A stretch of DNA of 64,000 nucleotides from Zopfochytrium polystomum (Eukaryota > Chytridiomycota > Chytridiomycetes > Chytridiales > Chytridiaceae), in NCBI GenBank assembly GCA_025765615.1, contig JAIVFJ010000269.1, forward strand, positions 1-64,000, read 5' to 3'. The stretch's first letter is position 1. Every line of letters begins with the position of its first letter. Under the pieces are notes generated by a model that searched no databases, had not been told where the DNA came from, and saw only the letters and a program-made list of their open reading frames with translations. Position numbers and translations under genes: made by a program. Positions 33,294 through 44,656 of this stretch are shown here, in pieces.

Positions 33294-35058
33294 ATGCTGT
33301 CCCAATCGAAACTGGCCGTCACCGCCGCTTCCGCCGACCACAAACCCACGGGCTCTGCGCTGGCCGCGGCCAAGGATGGACTGCTTCCTGCCGACGATCT
33401 GACTGTCCGCTACTTCGACGTCGAGATCGATCATGATAGGCTGCTGGTGAGGGGAAGACCTTCTTTTTCTTGGATGATTGAGAAGAGGAAAGGAGTGCTA
33501 GGCGCTCAACCCTCTCTCGCTTCCTCCCTCTCTCACCCACCCGTTCGGCCGATTGTGCAGAAAGACGCGGCGAGTATTGCTGGCCTTGCTTTCCCGGACT
33601 GGAACATGGCGTCGGGCGACGTCGCCTTTCACCAGGAGACGGACGGGATCACAAAGTGAGAGCCAGGTTCTCTTCCAAACCAAGCGGCAACGTTCACGTC
33701 CTTGTACTGACTGCATCTTCCTTCTCACTTCTTTCTATTGCCGGAAATCGCAGTAAGCGTGAGTAATAGTGGATGGAGTCTCGGTTCTTTCATCTCCCAG
33801 ACGTGGACCCTCAACCTAAAAAAATTTTCCCTTTCATCTCCTCCGATTTCTCTTCAGTCGTGCGATGCCACCACAAGCCCACTGGAACCATGGTTCTTAT
33901 CAGAACTTATGGCCGCGGGTCGGACGTGCTGATCGACCGCAAGCAGGAGCTGATGGTGAGTGCAGCACTTCAGTGTATCATTTTTGACAACGCAAGCAAC
34001 ATCGAGACCGCTCATATCAACTCCTCAATTCTCAGAACATGCTGGCCCTCTCCAAGCTGGGACTGTGCCCGCCACTCTACGCACGATTCAAAAACGGACT
34101 CGTTTACGGATACATTGGTAACCGCTCAGACTAATGGATTGCAAAGCAATGCGGATCTGACCATTCCAAACCCATCGGCATGGACAGAGGGATCCCCGTT
34201 CACCGTCCCCGACATGCAGGACCCGCACAAATCCAACCTCGTCGCGTCCAACCTTGGCGTGTGGCACAAGGTTCAGCTGCCCATTCCACGGCGGTCAAAG
34301 CTGTTTTCTACCATGCGTCGCTGGCTGGACGCCGTGCCGGACCACTTCACGAACCCTGAAACTGAACAGAGAACGACTGCTTTCATTAGCAAAGCGATGC
34401 TTAGAGCCGAGGTAATTTGCTTGTTGGGCTGATATTACGAATCCTTTTTTTTTTTTGTTCTTACGCCGAACACGCCCATAGCTCGACACTCTGGAATCTG
34501 CCCTCGAGGCGCTTAACGCTCCAATCGTCTTCTCTCACTGCGACCTTCTCTGCAATAACATCATTTACACACCGCGCACCGACACCGTACAGTTCATTGA
34601 CTACGAGTACGGCTGCTACGCGCCGCGGGGTTTCGACATCGGCAACCACTTTTGCGAGCACGCCGGGTTCGACTGCGAGTGGGAGCGGTACCCGGGAGAG
34701 GCGTTCCAGAAGCAATGGTTGAAGGCGTACTTGGCTGCTTCGGGTGAGCAACTGATCGCTTTTTTCTTGCGACTAGACCTAATCGAAAGCTGTTTAGGCG
34801 AGCCAAACCCTTCGCGCGAGGATATCCAGCGATTGTACGCAGAAGTCAACAAGTACGCGCTTGCCGCGCATTTGTACTGGGGATTGTGGGCCCTCGTTCA
34901 GGTCAGCCGGCCCGTCGGCATGACGTGTATTTTTCGATCTATCTTAACGTTTGGTTGGTTAGGCCGAGATCTCCGATCTTGACTTCGACTACGCTGGATA
35001 CGCTATGCTCCGACTGACGGAGTACCTCCGTCGCAAGGCCGAATTCCTTGCTCTGTAG
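33294..35058 (+). CDS. EKI1: Ethanolamine kinase
   Basis: Phosphorylates ethanolamine with ATP, the first step of the CDP-ethanolamine (Kennedy) route to phosphatidylethanolamine. Nine exons: 33294-33446, 33561-33655, 33754-33758, 33858-33955, 34036-34117, 34188-34411, 34482-34743, 34798-34901 and 34963-35058; 1119 nt encode 372 residues. Landmarks in order: TDGITNKLVRC, MVLIRTYGRGSDVLIDR, SPFTVPDMQDPHKSNL, the kinase motif SHCDLLCNNIIY (Asp240), VQFIDYEYG (Asp259), DIGNHFCEHAG and ALAAHLYWGLWALVQ. The DIGNHFCE and LYWGLWA motifs favour ethanolamine over choline kinase. The third exon has only five nucleotides but is required for GITNKL. The motif has Cys239 where family members usually have Asn. 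It diverges from the broken F-box gene across about 360 bp. Confidence 0.93.
33754..33758 (+). other. Five-nucleotide microexon of ethanolamine kinase
   Basis: TAAGC is bounded by ...AAATCGCAG and GTGAGTAATAG. It joins ACA-AA upstream and TC-GTG downstream into ACA-AAT-AAG-CTC-GTG (TNKLV), restoring the conserved GITNKL motif and the frame. Skipping it would shift the frame. Confidence 0.8.
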
Positions 35059-35584
35059 ACGGTAAAACTCAGTCGCTTCACCGAATAGAAGGACGCTTTT
35101 CGTCCCCCGTTTCGCTTGCTTCGATCCCACACCATTTCTGATTTGTCCTCCTCCACGTTTTCGAGTTTCAAGCCTCCGTTTTTGGCCTCCGCGTGTCAGC
35201 TTATTCGAACCGCCGGCTCCTTTGGCTCCTCTATTCACAGCATGCTGTTGTTTTTATGCGAATTCGGGCCATTCCTTTCCCGATTGCTTTTACCAATCTT
35301 TCAAGGATTCTTTATTTTCTTGTTGCTTGTTTCAGGTTAATGTGCTGGGTGGGTGGGGTTTGATGATGATGAGGTATCGGGTTTTCGTGCATTAAGGGAG
35401 GCGCAGTGAATGTCACTTGGGATCGTTGCAGTCCGCTCTTATTCCCAGCTCCGGAGCAGAGTGACTAAGGTTGAGTGTCGGGCGGCTTCGTCTTTCGTCT
35501 CGTGATTATGTCAGTCGGCCCGGTCTAATGGAAGCGTGGTCTCCGAAGTACCCGAGGACCGGTTTCTTCCGAGACGGGCCAGCG
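35059..35584. other. Interval between ethanolamine kinase and malate synthase
   Basis: No gene supported. It holds the 3' flank of ethanolamine kinase and the promoter of malate synthase. A short GC-rich stretch with near-palindromic CCGAGGACCGG/TTCTTCCGAGACGGG lies at about 35553-35580, just before the TATA box. Confidence 0.4.
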
Positions 35585-35591
35585 CTATAAA
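35585..35591 (+). promoter_or_regulatory. TATA box of malate synthase
   Basis: GCGCTATAAAAACGG lies about 180 bp upstream of the ATG at 35769 and matches a TATA box. Confidence 0.6.
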
Positions 35592-35768
35592 AACGGCAGA
35601 CTCCTCACAGCCAGACCACCTGACGACGTTTGAGTGACGCAGACAGACCATCACCGCAATCGCCCTGCTGCCCGCCCAATCAGATTGCCCACCGTTCCTT
35701 CCAATCGAAATCGTTTTCCGGTCTCAGAGCGACCACTCGTGCCACACAAAACTCCCAAAACTCCCAAA

Positions 35769-38023
35769 ATGGCGGACGAGAAAAAGTCTGATTCGGTTTC
35801 CGACTCAACAACAGCAACAGCAACAACGAGCGCAACAGCAATGACGAGCAGCATCCCCACCGCCAAGGGCGTCACCATCCTCGGGCCTGTGCCCGCAGAG
35901 TACGCGGACGTCCTCAGCCTGCCCGCCCAGGACTTTGTCGCCACCATCCAGAGGTGCGTTGCGTTGCGTTGCGTTGCGTGCGTGTGTGCGTGCGTCCTTG
36001 CGCGGCGCTTGAGGCGGTGTGTGTGGGGTGGCGGCTTCGGGACGTTGGGTGGTGCGCGCCGCGAAGTGTGTTGATTGAGGGTGGTATCGTGGAAAAACTC
36101 CAGATGATAATCATCTTGACATCCCGATTAGAGCTTTCAATGGCCGACGGAAGGCCCTTCTTCAGCGCCGCGTGGAACGCCAAAAGGAGATCGACGCAGG
36201 TAATCCGTTGATAATCAACCCCTGCTGGCCGTTGCGCAACGCTACTGCCAGCACGAGAAAGCCCTGCCATCTGTTGTTTCTTACCCTGACGGCTGCCTTC
36301 ATCACACAGGAAAATTCCCCGACTTCCTGCCCGAAACCAAATGGATCCGGGACGATCTGACCTGGAAGGTGAGACTGAGCCCTTGAGCTGTCCCATTGGT
36401 CTCCCGTTGACCCGACTATCGCGCGAAAACCCCCAGGCTGCACCACCTGCACCCGGCCTCGCCGACCGCCGTGTCGAAATCACTGGCCCCGTCGACCGCA
36501 AGATGGTCATTAACGCGCTCAACTCTGGCGCCGCCACCTACATGGCCGATTTCGAAGGTGGCGTTCGTTTACTAATTTTTCTATTCCACGTGTGTCTGAC
36601 GTCACAATGACACTTCGTCAATCAGACTCAAACGCCCCAACATGGCTGAACAACATCAGTGGACAGGCGAACTTGCGCGACGCGAACCTTCGCACCATCA
36701 CCTACACCGCGCCGAACGGCAAGTACTACAAGCTGAAGGAAGGGCGTTTGGCGACGCTGATTGTGCGGTAAGTCTGAATTCTAGGCGTACCACCAGCGAA
36801 CACGGCAGCTGACGACGATTCCCCACCTCAGTCCCAGAGGATGGCACTTGGAAGAGAAGCACTTCCTCGTGGACGGACAACCGTGCTCCGGCTCCATTTT
36901 TGACTTTGCGCTCTACTTCTTCCACAACGCACACGCCACCATCAAAATCGGCGCAGGGCCATACTTTTACCTTCCCAAAATGGAATCCCACCTCGAAGCG
37001 CGTCTTTGGAACGACATTTTCAATCTCGCGCAGGACATGCTTGGAGTCCCGCGGGGAACAATCCGTGGAACCGTCTTGATCGAAACCATCATGGCCTCGT
37101 TCGAAATGGACGAAATTATCTACGAGTTGAGGGACCATTCGAGCGGACTGAACTGTGGACGATGGGACTACATCTTTTCGTACATCAAGCGCCTCCGCAA
37201 CCACCCGCAGTTTGTGCTCCCAGACCGTGCCGATGTCGGCATGACGAGCCCCTTCATGGACGCCTACGTCCGCCTCCTCATCAAAACTTGCCACCAGCGT
37301 GGAGTCCATGCGATGGGCGGTATGGCTGCGCAGATCCCGATCAAAGATGACAAGGTGGCGAACGACGCCGCGATGGCCAAAGTCCGCGCGGACAAGCTGC
37401 GCGAGGTGACGGCCGGCCACGACGGCACGTGGGTGGCGCACCCGGACCTGGTCAAGATCGCGCTCGAGATCTTCAACAAGCACATGCCGCAACCGAACCA
37501 GCTCTTTGTGCGCCGCGAGGACGTGCACGTCACGGGGCAGGACCTGCTGTCGCCAAAGGGCACCGGCGGCAAGATTACAGAGAAGGGCGTCAGGAACAAC
37601 TTGAACGTTGCGCTGCAGTACATGGAGGCGTGGCTGCGCGGCTTGGGCTGCGTGCCGATTCACAACTTGATGGAGGACGCCGCGACGGCCGAGATTTCGC
37701 GCTCGCAGCTGTGGCAGTGGGTTCGTCACCGGGCTCAGACGGCCGAGGGCATTGCCGTCACCCCCGAATGGGCCGAAAAGGTCCTCGAGGAGGAGGTCAA
37801 CGCCATCAAGCAGCAAATGGGCGAGGCACGGTTCGCGAAGTCTCAGTTTGTCAAGGCGAAGGAGTTTTTGAAGGGAACCATCATGGGCGGAGACTACGCC
37901 GAGTTCTTGACGGTGAGTGTCTTCCTAAAAAATTTACGACGAATAGGGGTGTTCTGACTTTTTGTTCAGACTCTTTGCTACGACTCGATCTTGACCATCA
38001 CGTCAGGATCGGCCAAGATTTAA
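35769..38023 (+). CDS. Malate synthase (glyoxylate cycle)
   Basis: Condenses glyoxylate with acetyl-CoA to malate, allowing growth on C2 compounds and fats. Seven exons: 35769-35953, 36132-36199, 36310-36368, 36437-36557, 36626-36767, 36832-37912 and 37970-38023; 1710 nt encode 569 residues, close to the usual A-type length. Landmarks: [38 protein letters not shown], the signature [38 protein letters not shown] and [20 protein letters not shown]. An extra Ser/Thr/Ala-rich stretch of about 30 residues precedes the catalytic body. The protein ends SGSAKI: the last three residues AKI are a plausible non-canonical peroxisomal PTS1 (usually SKL or AKL). The final 18 codons are in their own exon, so targeting could be altered by splicing. 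Confidence 0.96.
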
Positions 38024-38247
38024 ACAAGCGTTACTGTTGTTGATTCGCTGGGCTGCATCTCGAGTTTCTTAGCACTTTTGTCCACCGTTAGTCACCTCTC
38101 ATTTTACTGGTCGCACAGCTGTACCATTTTTGAAGTTGGTTTTATTCTTTGTATTCCGATTGAGTGGTTGCGTCGCTCACATCCTGCAGCGAAAATGGCA
38201 CCAACATCACCAATAAATTACTTTGACCAATTCGTATCTCTTCAGCG
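38024..38247. other. Convergent 3' region
   Basis: Short gap between the stops of malate synthase and the coiled-coil gene; no other feature seen. Confidence 0.5.
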
Positions 38248-39885
38248 TTAACCTGGCTGTCCGTCGGTTTTTGGCCGTTTGTTGGCGCTGTCCGCGTTTG
38301 CGGCGAGACGATCGCCGTCCCACTCGCGGTTGGTTCTCTTTGAGCCGTTGTCGCTCGCCGCCGTTATGTCGCCCGGTGCCCCAGTGGCCGGTGCCGCATT
38401 GCTCTCATCGCCACCGCCGCTGTCACCTCCAGCGCTCGCGCTCGCACCTCCGGTTCCTTTCAAGTAAGAGCTGAGCGGCTGCACAAAGTCCCTATCGTAC
38501 AGCGCAATCGCCTCCTTGACCTTGTCGAGCGCGCTGTCCCCTTGCTGCTTGAGCCGCCGGTCCAGAGCGGCCGACGCATCCGCCACCACAGAGGCTTTTG
38601 CCGCCGACAGCAGGCCGGCGAGGCGCTCGTCGATGAGCTCAACGAGTGCAGGCGGGAGCGAGGGAAGCGGAACCGGCGGCTGCAGCGGGGTAGCCGCATT
38701 TGCCAAAGCCGATGACGAGGACGACGCAGCCGCCCACGCCGGCTCACTCTCCGCCCCCCCAACGCTTCCGCCAGACGCCGCAGGCTGCACCAACCGCACG
38801 GCCCTCGCAAGCTCCTCTGCCCTTCGCGCCAGCGCATCCACCCTCTCCCTCACCACCGCGCCACCCCCCGCGATCTCCGCCGCGCGTCGCTCCACATCCC
38901 CGACCCGCCCCTCCATCTCCCTCACCCGCCCAACCAACCCCCTCACGTCCTCGACGCCCACGTTCCCGAGCCGCGCAACCGCCGCGTGGAACCTCACCAG
39001 CGCGGCGTCGACCTCCGCGCGCGTGCGTGCCGCCAGCGGGTCCGCGCCCGCGACCGGATCGCCGGTGGTGGTGCCGGTTTGCTCAAAGCGCCGCAGGGCG
39101 TCGAGGGCGTCGCGGACGTCGTCGGCGTGGCGGGCTACGAGGCGCGTGGTTTCGTCGCGGGCGCGGGCAACCGTCGCGGTGGCGTGGGTGGCGAGGCGGG
39201 CGGTGATGTCGACGGCGTGGCTGTCGAGCTGGCCGCGGAGGCGGGCGACGTCGCGCGTGCGTTGCTGGTGGAGAACGGGTGTGGGGTCGGAGTGCGGGTG
39301 TGTGTGGGTGTGCGTGAGAACTAGACTACCCATCGGTTTTATCCAACACCCAACCACGAGAAATGAAAAGGAGAACCGAGTCATGCCAAAGGGGTAGTTA
39401 CCTCCAGCTCGTCCTCGAGCGCCTGGACCCTCCGCATGAGCGGATCGACGATCTCCCTGGTGCGCTGCTCGAAAATGCCGACTACGCTGTCCACGTTCTC
39501 CTTGAAGTGGGCTTTGATCCACTCTTTTGTGTGCGACTGGAGCGACCGAGCGGCGGCGTCAAGGCGCGTGTCGAACGCTCGGCGGAGATCATCAATCTCT
39601 CCGGCTGTGTGCGTTCCGGAGAGGCGGGTCAGGTTGCAGATTTAGCGAGTTATTTAGGACGAATGGTTGCTCTGCTCCGTGACTTTTTGGAAACGCACCG
39701 ATGCGCTTGCGCCGTTCTTCCGCAGTGCGAGTGTTTGATCCCAAGGCCGCGGCGTATATCGGATCTGTGGGCGCGGCGGGATCGGCTGCCGTTGCCGGGG
39801 CAAGGAGGGGTAGCCCGGCGCCCTGGGCCGCCCTGAGCTTGCGTCGCGCGTCCGAGGCCGCGAAGAGGCTGGTGACAAGGTCCAT
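38248..39885 (-). CDS. Helical coiled-coil protein of unknown function
   Basis: Unrecognised protein of 473 residues from exons 39684-39885, 39402-39604 and 38248-39264. Introns of 79 and 137 nt have GT-AG ends and joins stay in frame (FPK|TGEIDDL, EDELE|QRTRDV). The N terminus MDLVTSLFAASDARRKLRAAQ may be amphipathic. Residues about 70-390 are almost entirely helix-forming, rich in Ala, Arg, Glu, Asp and Val with heptad spacing (DDLRRAFDTRLDAAARSLQS, RDVARLRGQLDSHAVDI, VREMEGRVGDVERRAAEI), a style seen in apolipoprotein-like or tail-fibre-like helices. The C terminus is Gly/Ser/Ala-rich and ends with a basic NKRPK that could be a nuclear signal. The promoter side faces the C2HC gene, which lies upstream on the same strand. 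The intron at 39265-39401 contains CACACA repeats. Confidence 0.65.
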
Positions 39886-39995
39886 CCCAAGGATGTTCAA
39901 CCAACAAGTTCGGTAGCACCAGTCTATTCGCCGAAAACACCCGCATCTCCTCCAACATCTAATTCCCACAACCAGAACCGAACGCTGCTCACACC

Positions 39996-41566
39996 TCAGC
40001 GGCGTCGTGTCGGCGAAGCGGGCGCGCCAGCACCCGGTGCCGACGGTGCAGCAGCCACCGGCTTCTTTTTCGGTAGCGGGGGCTTGTACCCCATCCTCTT
40101 CTTCATCGCCTCCTCCCTTCTCTCCTTCTCCCCGCCACCGGCAGCGCCGCCACCGCCCGCGGCTGCGGGCCCCGTCCCACCTCCTCCCCTCGCGCCACCC
40201 TGCGCCGACACGGACGGTGACGGCTTCGGCTTGTGCTTGTTCGTTGCGCAGATGGGGATGTGCCGCTCCGCAGCGACGGGGCTGAACCGGCGCAAGCAGT
40301 GCTCGCACTGGATGTAATCTGGGTCGGGCTCGGAGGGGACGAAGGGCTGCGAGGCGCCGCTGCCGCCCGCGTCGAGGTTGCGGTTGGCGCGGACCATGCG
40401 AATAAAGTTTTCGTGCTTGACACGCCAGTTGGACTTCTTCGGGGCGGGGTCTGGTTTGGCGCCCTGTACGTGTGGATAAAGAGACGTTTTTGTGTGTTTT
40501 TAAGGGAGAGTGGTAAATATCAGAGGACCGTTCAAGAAGAATCGAGGAGCGTGCTGAGCTCACTTTTTGCTTAGAGTCCCCACCAGCGATCTGCTTTTTC
40601 AGCGCGTATTGCTCCAACTCGGTACCCTTTACGCGAGCTTTCGCCGTATCGAAAACCTTTCGCTTCTTGAGCTTTGAGCATGCGGCCATGTGTTTCTCCT
40701 GAGAAAGGGTAAGAGAGCATCAACCAAGGTTGTGACCGATCCACTCCCAGACACTTCCCCAATCTCACCAGTCGATCGACAGCAAACTTCCTTCCGCAGT
40801 ACTCGCACGGGTCCCGGTCCTCCTCGTCTCCGGCCACCGCCTCCTGGATCGAATCCTCGTCAAAGCTATCGGCCGACCGGAACGCCGCCTCCTGCTTCTT
40901 CAGCGCAGCAGCCCTGCGCCGCCTCCGCTCCTCTTCCTCGTCGTCATCGTCCTCGTCGTCATACGCATCCGGCGCGACCTCCATCCGCCGGTGGATAACC
41001 CGCGTCGACGGGTCCTTGGGGTCCGTCCGTCGCACCGAGGATGGATAGTCCATCAGCGCCGCCGGGGCCGCTGTCGTCTGATCGGCCCGGCGGAGGACGC
41101 GGTGGTGGCGCGGAGACTCTCGGTCGCTGTAACGTTGCGAGTCGGAGGCGTAGTGGGTGGCGGCGGCGTCGGAGCGGAGGCTCGATGTCGATGTTGTGGT
41201 CGATGACGCGACGGAGGGCATGTCGCTCAGGGACCGTCGCTGCCGGGCGGCTCTGCCACCACCGCCACCGCCGTTGCTGCTGGCGGCCAGGGACTCGTTT
41301 GAGGATCCGTCGTATCGCTGCTGATGTGGCAGCGACGACAGCGTGCCGGACGAGAAGGATAGCGCAGCGGTCGCGTGGGCTGGCCTGACGTTTTTGCGGA
41401 TGCACTTGGCCTGGTGGCCGGCGAGGGCGGTTGAGGGGAAGCTGCCGCCGCAGACGTGGCACAGCTTTGTGCCTGGCGGCGGGCGGCCCGGCGGCGCCGA
41501 TGGTGCGTACGGGTCCGCAGCGCCGGCGACGGGACCTGTGTTGCGGTAGCGGTTCGCGGAGATCAT
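39996..41566 (-). CDS. C2HC zinc-finger protein (ZC2HC1-like), three fingers
   Basis: Protein of 466 residues from exons 40769-41566, 40564-40698 and 39996-40463. Three zinc fingers of the C2HC (zf-C2HC_2) type are visible: CHVCGGSF...GHQAKC at about 36-55, CEYCGRKFAVDRLEKHMAAC at 254-273, and CEHCLRRF...RHIPIC at 364-383. The second finger spans the exon 1/exon 2 junction, and the following KKRKVFDTAKARVKGTELEQ is characteristic of ZC2HC1A/B relatives. The NWRVKHENFIRMVRANR segment before finger three is also typical. Between fingers one and two lies a long Ser/Arg/Asp-rich disordered region with an acidic DDEDDDDEEEE run. The molecular role of the family is not well defined. Confidence 0.85.
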
Positions 41567-42392
41567 CCCCAGCTAAGGCGATCTCGGGATCTCGGGAGGG
41601 GCCTGATGAGGAGTATGAGCCAGAGCCAACGCTTCGGCTGGCTATCCCTTTGTTGTTGGTGTATTTTTTCTGTTCACACGACTGGACAATTCATTTTGCA
41701 GGTTTTTGCCAACACTCTTTGCACAACCATTCCAATTCGGAACTCCTCCTGATCCGTCCTTACACGCTGCCGTCTGACGACGAGTGGGGCCGCGGTTCAG
41801 CCCCGCCATCCGCTCGCTCGATTGTGTTTTTTCCTGTCAGTTGGCGGTGCCGGTTCACCACTGCGATGATAGTCAACGAGGGTTGCAGTATCTGAATGCA
41901 GATGAAGCCCTGCAGTTTGTTCGTCGTGTTTGTGATGAAGGTCTGTTAGGCTAAACCAATGCGAGTGCGGGTGCCGACGGCGGCACGGGAGTCGATGGCC
42001 TTCAGCGGGAAGATTGTGCGGGTCAGGCGCCGATGATGCCGCCTTCACCCCCCCTCGCAGCGCGTGTGGGACAAGTCTTTTTGAAAGCCAAAATAAAAAA
42101 GAAGGTGCAAGACCACATTGCACGAAATTGAATTGCCTGTTCTTGTCGCGGGAGTTGTCGGGTTCAAGGTTCGACGGGTGCCACCCGTGCGCATACAGCG
42201 TTGTCTTGTGGCTGTGCTGACACAAAGACAAACAAGCGGCCAAGCCACACTCGAGAAACATCACGGTGGGTCAGTGGCTGTCCCTCATGAATCATCGATC
42301 CTTCGATGGAACAAAAGAGAAAGGGAAATGAGAACGGAAAGGAAAGAAAAGGAGAAACTCCAAGACTGTGCGTAAACTGCGGAGTGCCACGC
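41567..42392. other. Gene-free interval between divergent genes
   Basis: About 825 bp with no supported gene. Open frames on the minus strand (41797-42264) have no domain and unusual His richness. It serves as promoter space for the C2HC gene and the small ORF at 42529. Confidence 0.45.
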
Positions 42393-42401
42393 TTATATAA
42401 G
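42393..42401 (+). promoter_or_regulatory. TATA box upstream of the small ORF
   Basis: GCTTATATAAGG is a strong TATA match about 130 bp upstream of the ATG at 42529. It supports a real transcription unit there. Confidence 0.6.
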
Positions 42402-42461
42402 GTCGCGCTCCCTTCCATCCCAAACCCTATACACATTACCCAAAAAGCAACCAAAGCGACA

Positions 42462-42462
42462 T

Positions 42463-42498
<36 letters not shown>

Positions 42499-42518
42499 AA
42501 CAACAACAACAACAACAA
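42462..42518. repeat. (CA)n then (CAA)n repeat in the leader of the small ORF
   Basis: A run of CA dinucleotides (about 42462-42496) is followed by CAA trinucleotides (about 42499-42517), ending a few bases before the ATG at 42529. CAA-rich leaders are unstructured and compatible with efficient scanning. Confidence 0.85.
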
Positions 42519-42528
42519 GCAACCACTC

Positions 42529-42780
42529 ATGGTGCACACAAACTCGCCCGGCGCCGTCGCCTCCATGACCCCCAAGACAAGGGTGTTTGCCCCCAAGGGT
42601 TCCGCCGCCTCCTTTTCCTCCTCATCGTCGTCATCGGCTGGGCTGCCGCTCTACAAGGCGCCGACCAACGCTTCCGCAGCTTCCGCCGCATCAAGGGGGT
42701 CAGCGATGTCATCAGCATCCTCCAAAATCCAGCAGTTTTTCAGCCTCTTTGGGTCGGGCAAGGTCCCACCCTCGCAATGA
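42529..42780 (+). CDS. Small Ser/Ala-rich protein (83 residues), unknown
   Basis: Short single-exon frame from MVHTNSPGAVASMTPKTRVF to FGSGKVPPSQ. It is rich in Ser and Ala with a run of nine serines, and ends in a slightly amphipathic SSKIQQFFSLFGSGK segment. Support for a real gene comes from the TATA box about 130 bp upstream and the CA/CAA leader rather than from homology. I recognise no family. It might be a stress-type small protein or a noncoding transcript with an incidental frame. Confidence 0.45.
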   Translation: MVHTNSPGAVASMTPKTRVFAPKGSAASFSSSSSSSAGLPLYKAPTNASAASAASRGSAMSSASSKIQQFFSLFGSGKVPPSQ

Positions 42781-43278
42781 GCCTGCAGTGACGCCAAGTG
42801 CCCGCCAATCCAATCCATTCCGGAACCTCCCTCGTCTTTCCCGTGTTCTTAAACTTATTCCAAACAAAGTTGCTCCCACGCATTCCGTTGCTTCATTTAA
42901 ATTTAGAGCAACTGCCTCTAGTCAAGTGTATCTCTTTTTTGTTTCCCCCTCCCCCATTCGAAGGAGTAGTGCCTGTTTTCCTTTCGTGTTTGAATGCAAA
43001 ACGCACACACAATTGAATAGAATGGAAACGAACGCGCCACTCTGGCAGCGCATTGAACTCATTTTGGGAGATGCGTTGGCGGACGCACGACGAGATTTAC
43101 GATTGGTCCTTCAGGCTCGATAAGAAATCCATTTTAGGAAAGCGGCACACTGCGCAGCACGTGGACGGGAATATTTGTTTACACATAACGACAAACGAAA
43201 AGAAAAACGAAATAGAAAAAAAAAAGAAAAAAAAATTCTCTTTCTCGTCCCAAAAGCGACCTCATCGACACTGCGCAA
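42781..43278. other. Interval before the carboxypeptidase
   Basis: No gene supported. An A-rich stretch at about 43196-43240 directly precedes the carboxypeptidase start. Confidence 0.45.
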
Positions 43279-44656
43279 ATGGCCAAGCACAGCAACCGCC
43301 AAACCCGCCGCCGTCTTGCCGCCGCGCTCGCCGCCGGCGCCATCCTCGTCGTCGGCGCCGCCGTCCCCGCCGTCTTCGCCGCACCGGCCGCGTCGTACAA
43401 CAAGCTCTTCTCGTGCGCAATCGCCACCCCCGAGCACGCCCACACCCTCGCCTCGCTGCACCTTGATGTCTGGACCCACCGCATCCAGCCCAACTCCGCC
43501 GCTGACGTCCGAGTCAAGTCGCTCGCCGAGGCCGCGCGGCTGCGCACCGCCCTCCCGAACCTGTGCACCATCAAGAACCACGACGTCTACGCCGACGTCG
43601 CCGCCTCTCCCGAGGACGCCGCCGTGGCCGTGAACGCGTTGGTCAACGCCGCCACCGACACCTTCTTCAACTCGTACCAGACCTACGACAATATCGTCGC
43701 GAAGCTCAAGACCCTGAGCACCACGTACCCGGGCCTGACAAAGTACACTGCGTCGATTGGAACGACGATCGAGGGGCGCACCATCCCGTCCTTGATCGTC
43801 ACGGACAACTCTGTCGCGGCGACCAACAAGAAGATGATCTGGTGGAACGGCGGCCAGCACGCACGCGAGTGGATCTCGCCCGCTGTCGTGATGTACATCA
43901 CCACGAAGCTGCTCTCCAACGCGAACGCCGAGCCGTACGCGACGTGGCTGAAGACCACCCAGTTCGTGATCACTCCCATTAACAACCCGGACGGCTACGC
44001 CTACACTTTCACCGGAGACCGTCTGGTGAGTCGCTTTGTGTTTATATTTCTTCCGTAGTCTAACGCCCTCAACTTTAATCCAGTGGCGCAAGAACCGTCG
44101 CAACAATGGAGACGGCACGTACGGCGTCGACTTGAACCGCAACTGGGACGAGCACTGGGGCTACGTTGGCGCCAGCACGGACACGAGCGACGAAACCTAC
44201 CAGGGCACCGCCGCGTTCTCGGAGCCCGAAAGCAAGGCCATGTCCAACTACATCCTCTCTTTCTCGAATCGACTCTCCGGCATCGACTTCCACTCGTACT
44301 CGCAGCTCGTTCTTCGCAGCTGGGGCTGGACGTCGACGCCGTCCAAGAACGAGGCCGTCCTCAAGAAGCTCGGAGACGGCATGGCGTCCGCGATCAAGAC
44401 CAACTCGGGCAAGAGTTACACGTCCGAGCCTGGCGCCGGGCTCTACCCCGCTTCGGGCTGCACCGACGACTGGATGACGGCAAAGGCGAAAATGTCCGGC
44501 TGGACTATCGAGCTGCGCGACACGGGCTCTTACGGATTCAAGCTGCCCGCGTCGCAGATCGTCCCCACCGGCGATGAGATCTGGGCCGCCATGAACTTTT
44601 ACGTGCCGTTTGTCTTGAACAACACCATCCCTTACAACACTCCGCCGTCCAGCTGA
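43279..44656 (+). CDS. Secreted M14 metallocarboxypeptidase (A/B type)
   Basis: Zinc exopeptidase that removes C-terminal residues from peptides, probably secreted for nutrition. Two exons, 43279-44025 and 44084-44656, encode 439 residues. A basic N terminus and Ala/Val-rich core form a signal peptide (about 1-35). A propeptide of about 100 residues resembles the M14A activation segment, ending near NSYQTYDNIV. The catalytic domain has zinc ligands His194 and Glu197 in GGQHAREW, the third ligand His319 in GIDFHSYSQ, substrate-binding VDLNRNWD, and the general base Glu392 in TIELRD. Sequence up to ITPINNPDGY is typical of fungal and animal carboxypeptidase A. The 58-nt intron falls between DRL and WRKNRR. 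Specificity cannot be read with confidence. Confidence 0.95.

Noticed and set aside
35515..35580. tRNA-like hairpin upstream of malate synthase
   Set aside because: No full cloverleaf, no T-loop consensus and no box A/box B pair; it is only a short GC-rich inverted repeat.
41797..42264. His-rich minus-strand frame
   Set aside because: No start context, no domain, and it lies in the shared promoter space of two divergent genes.
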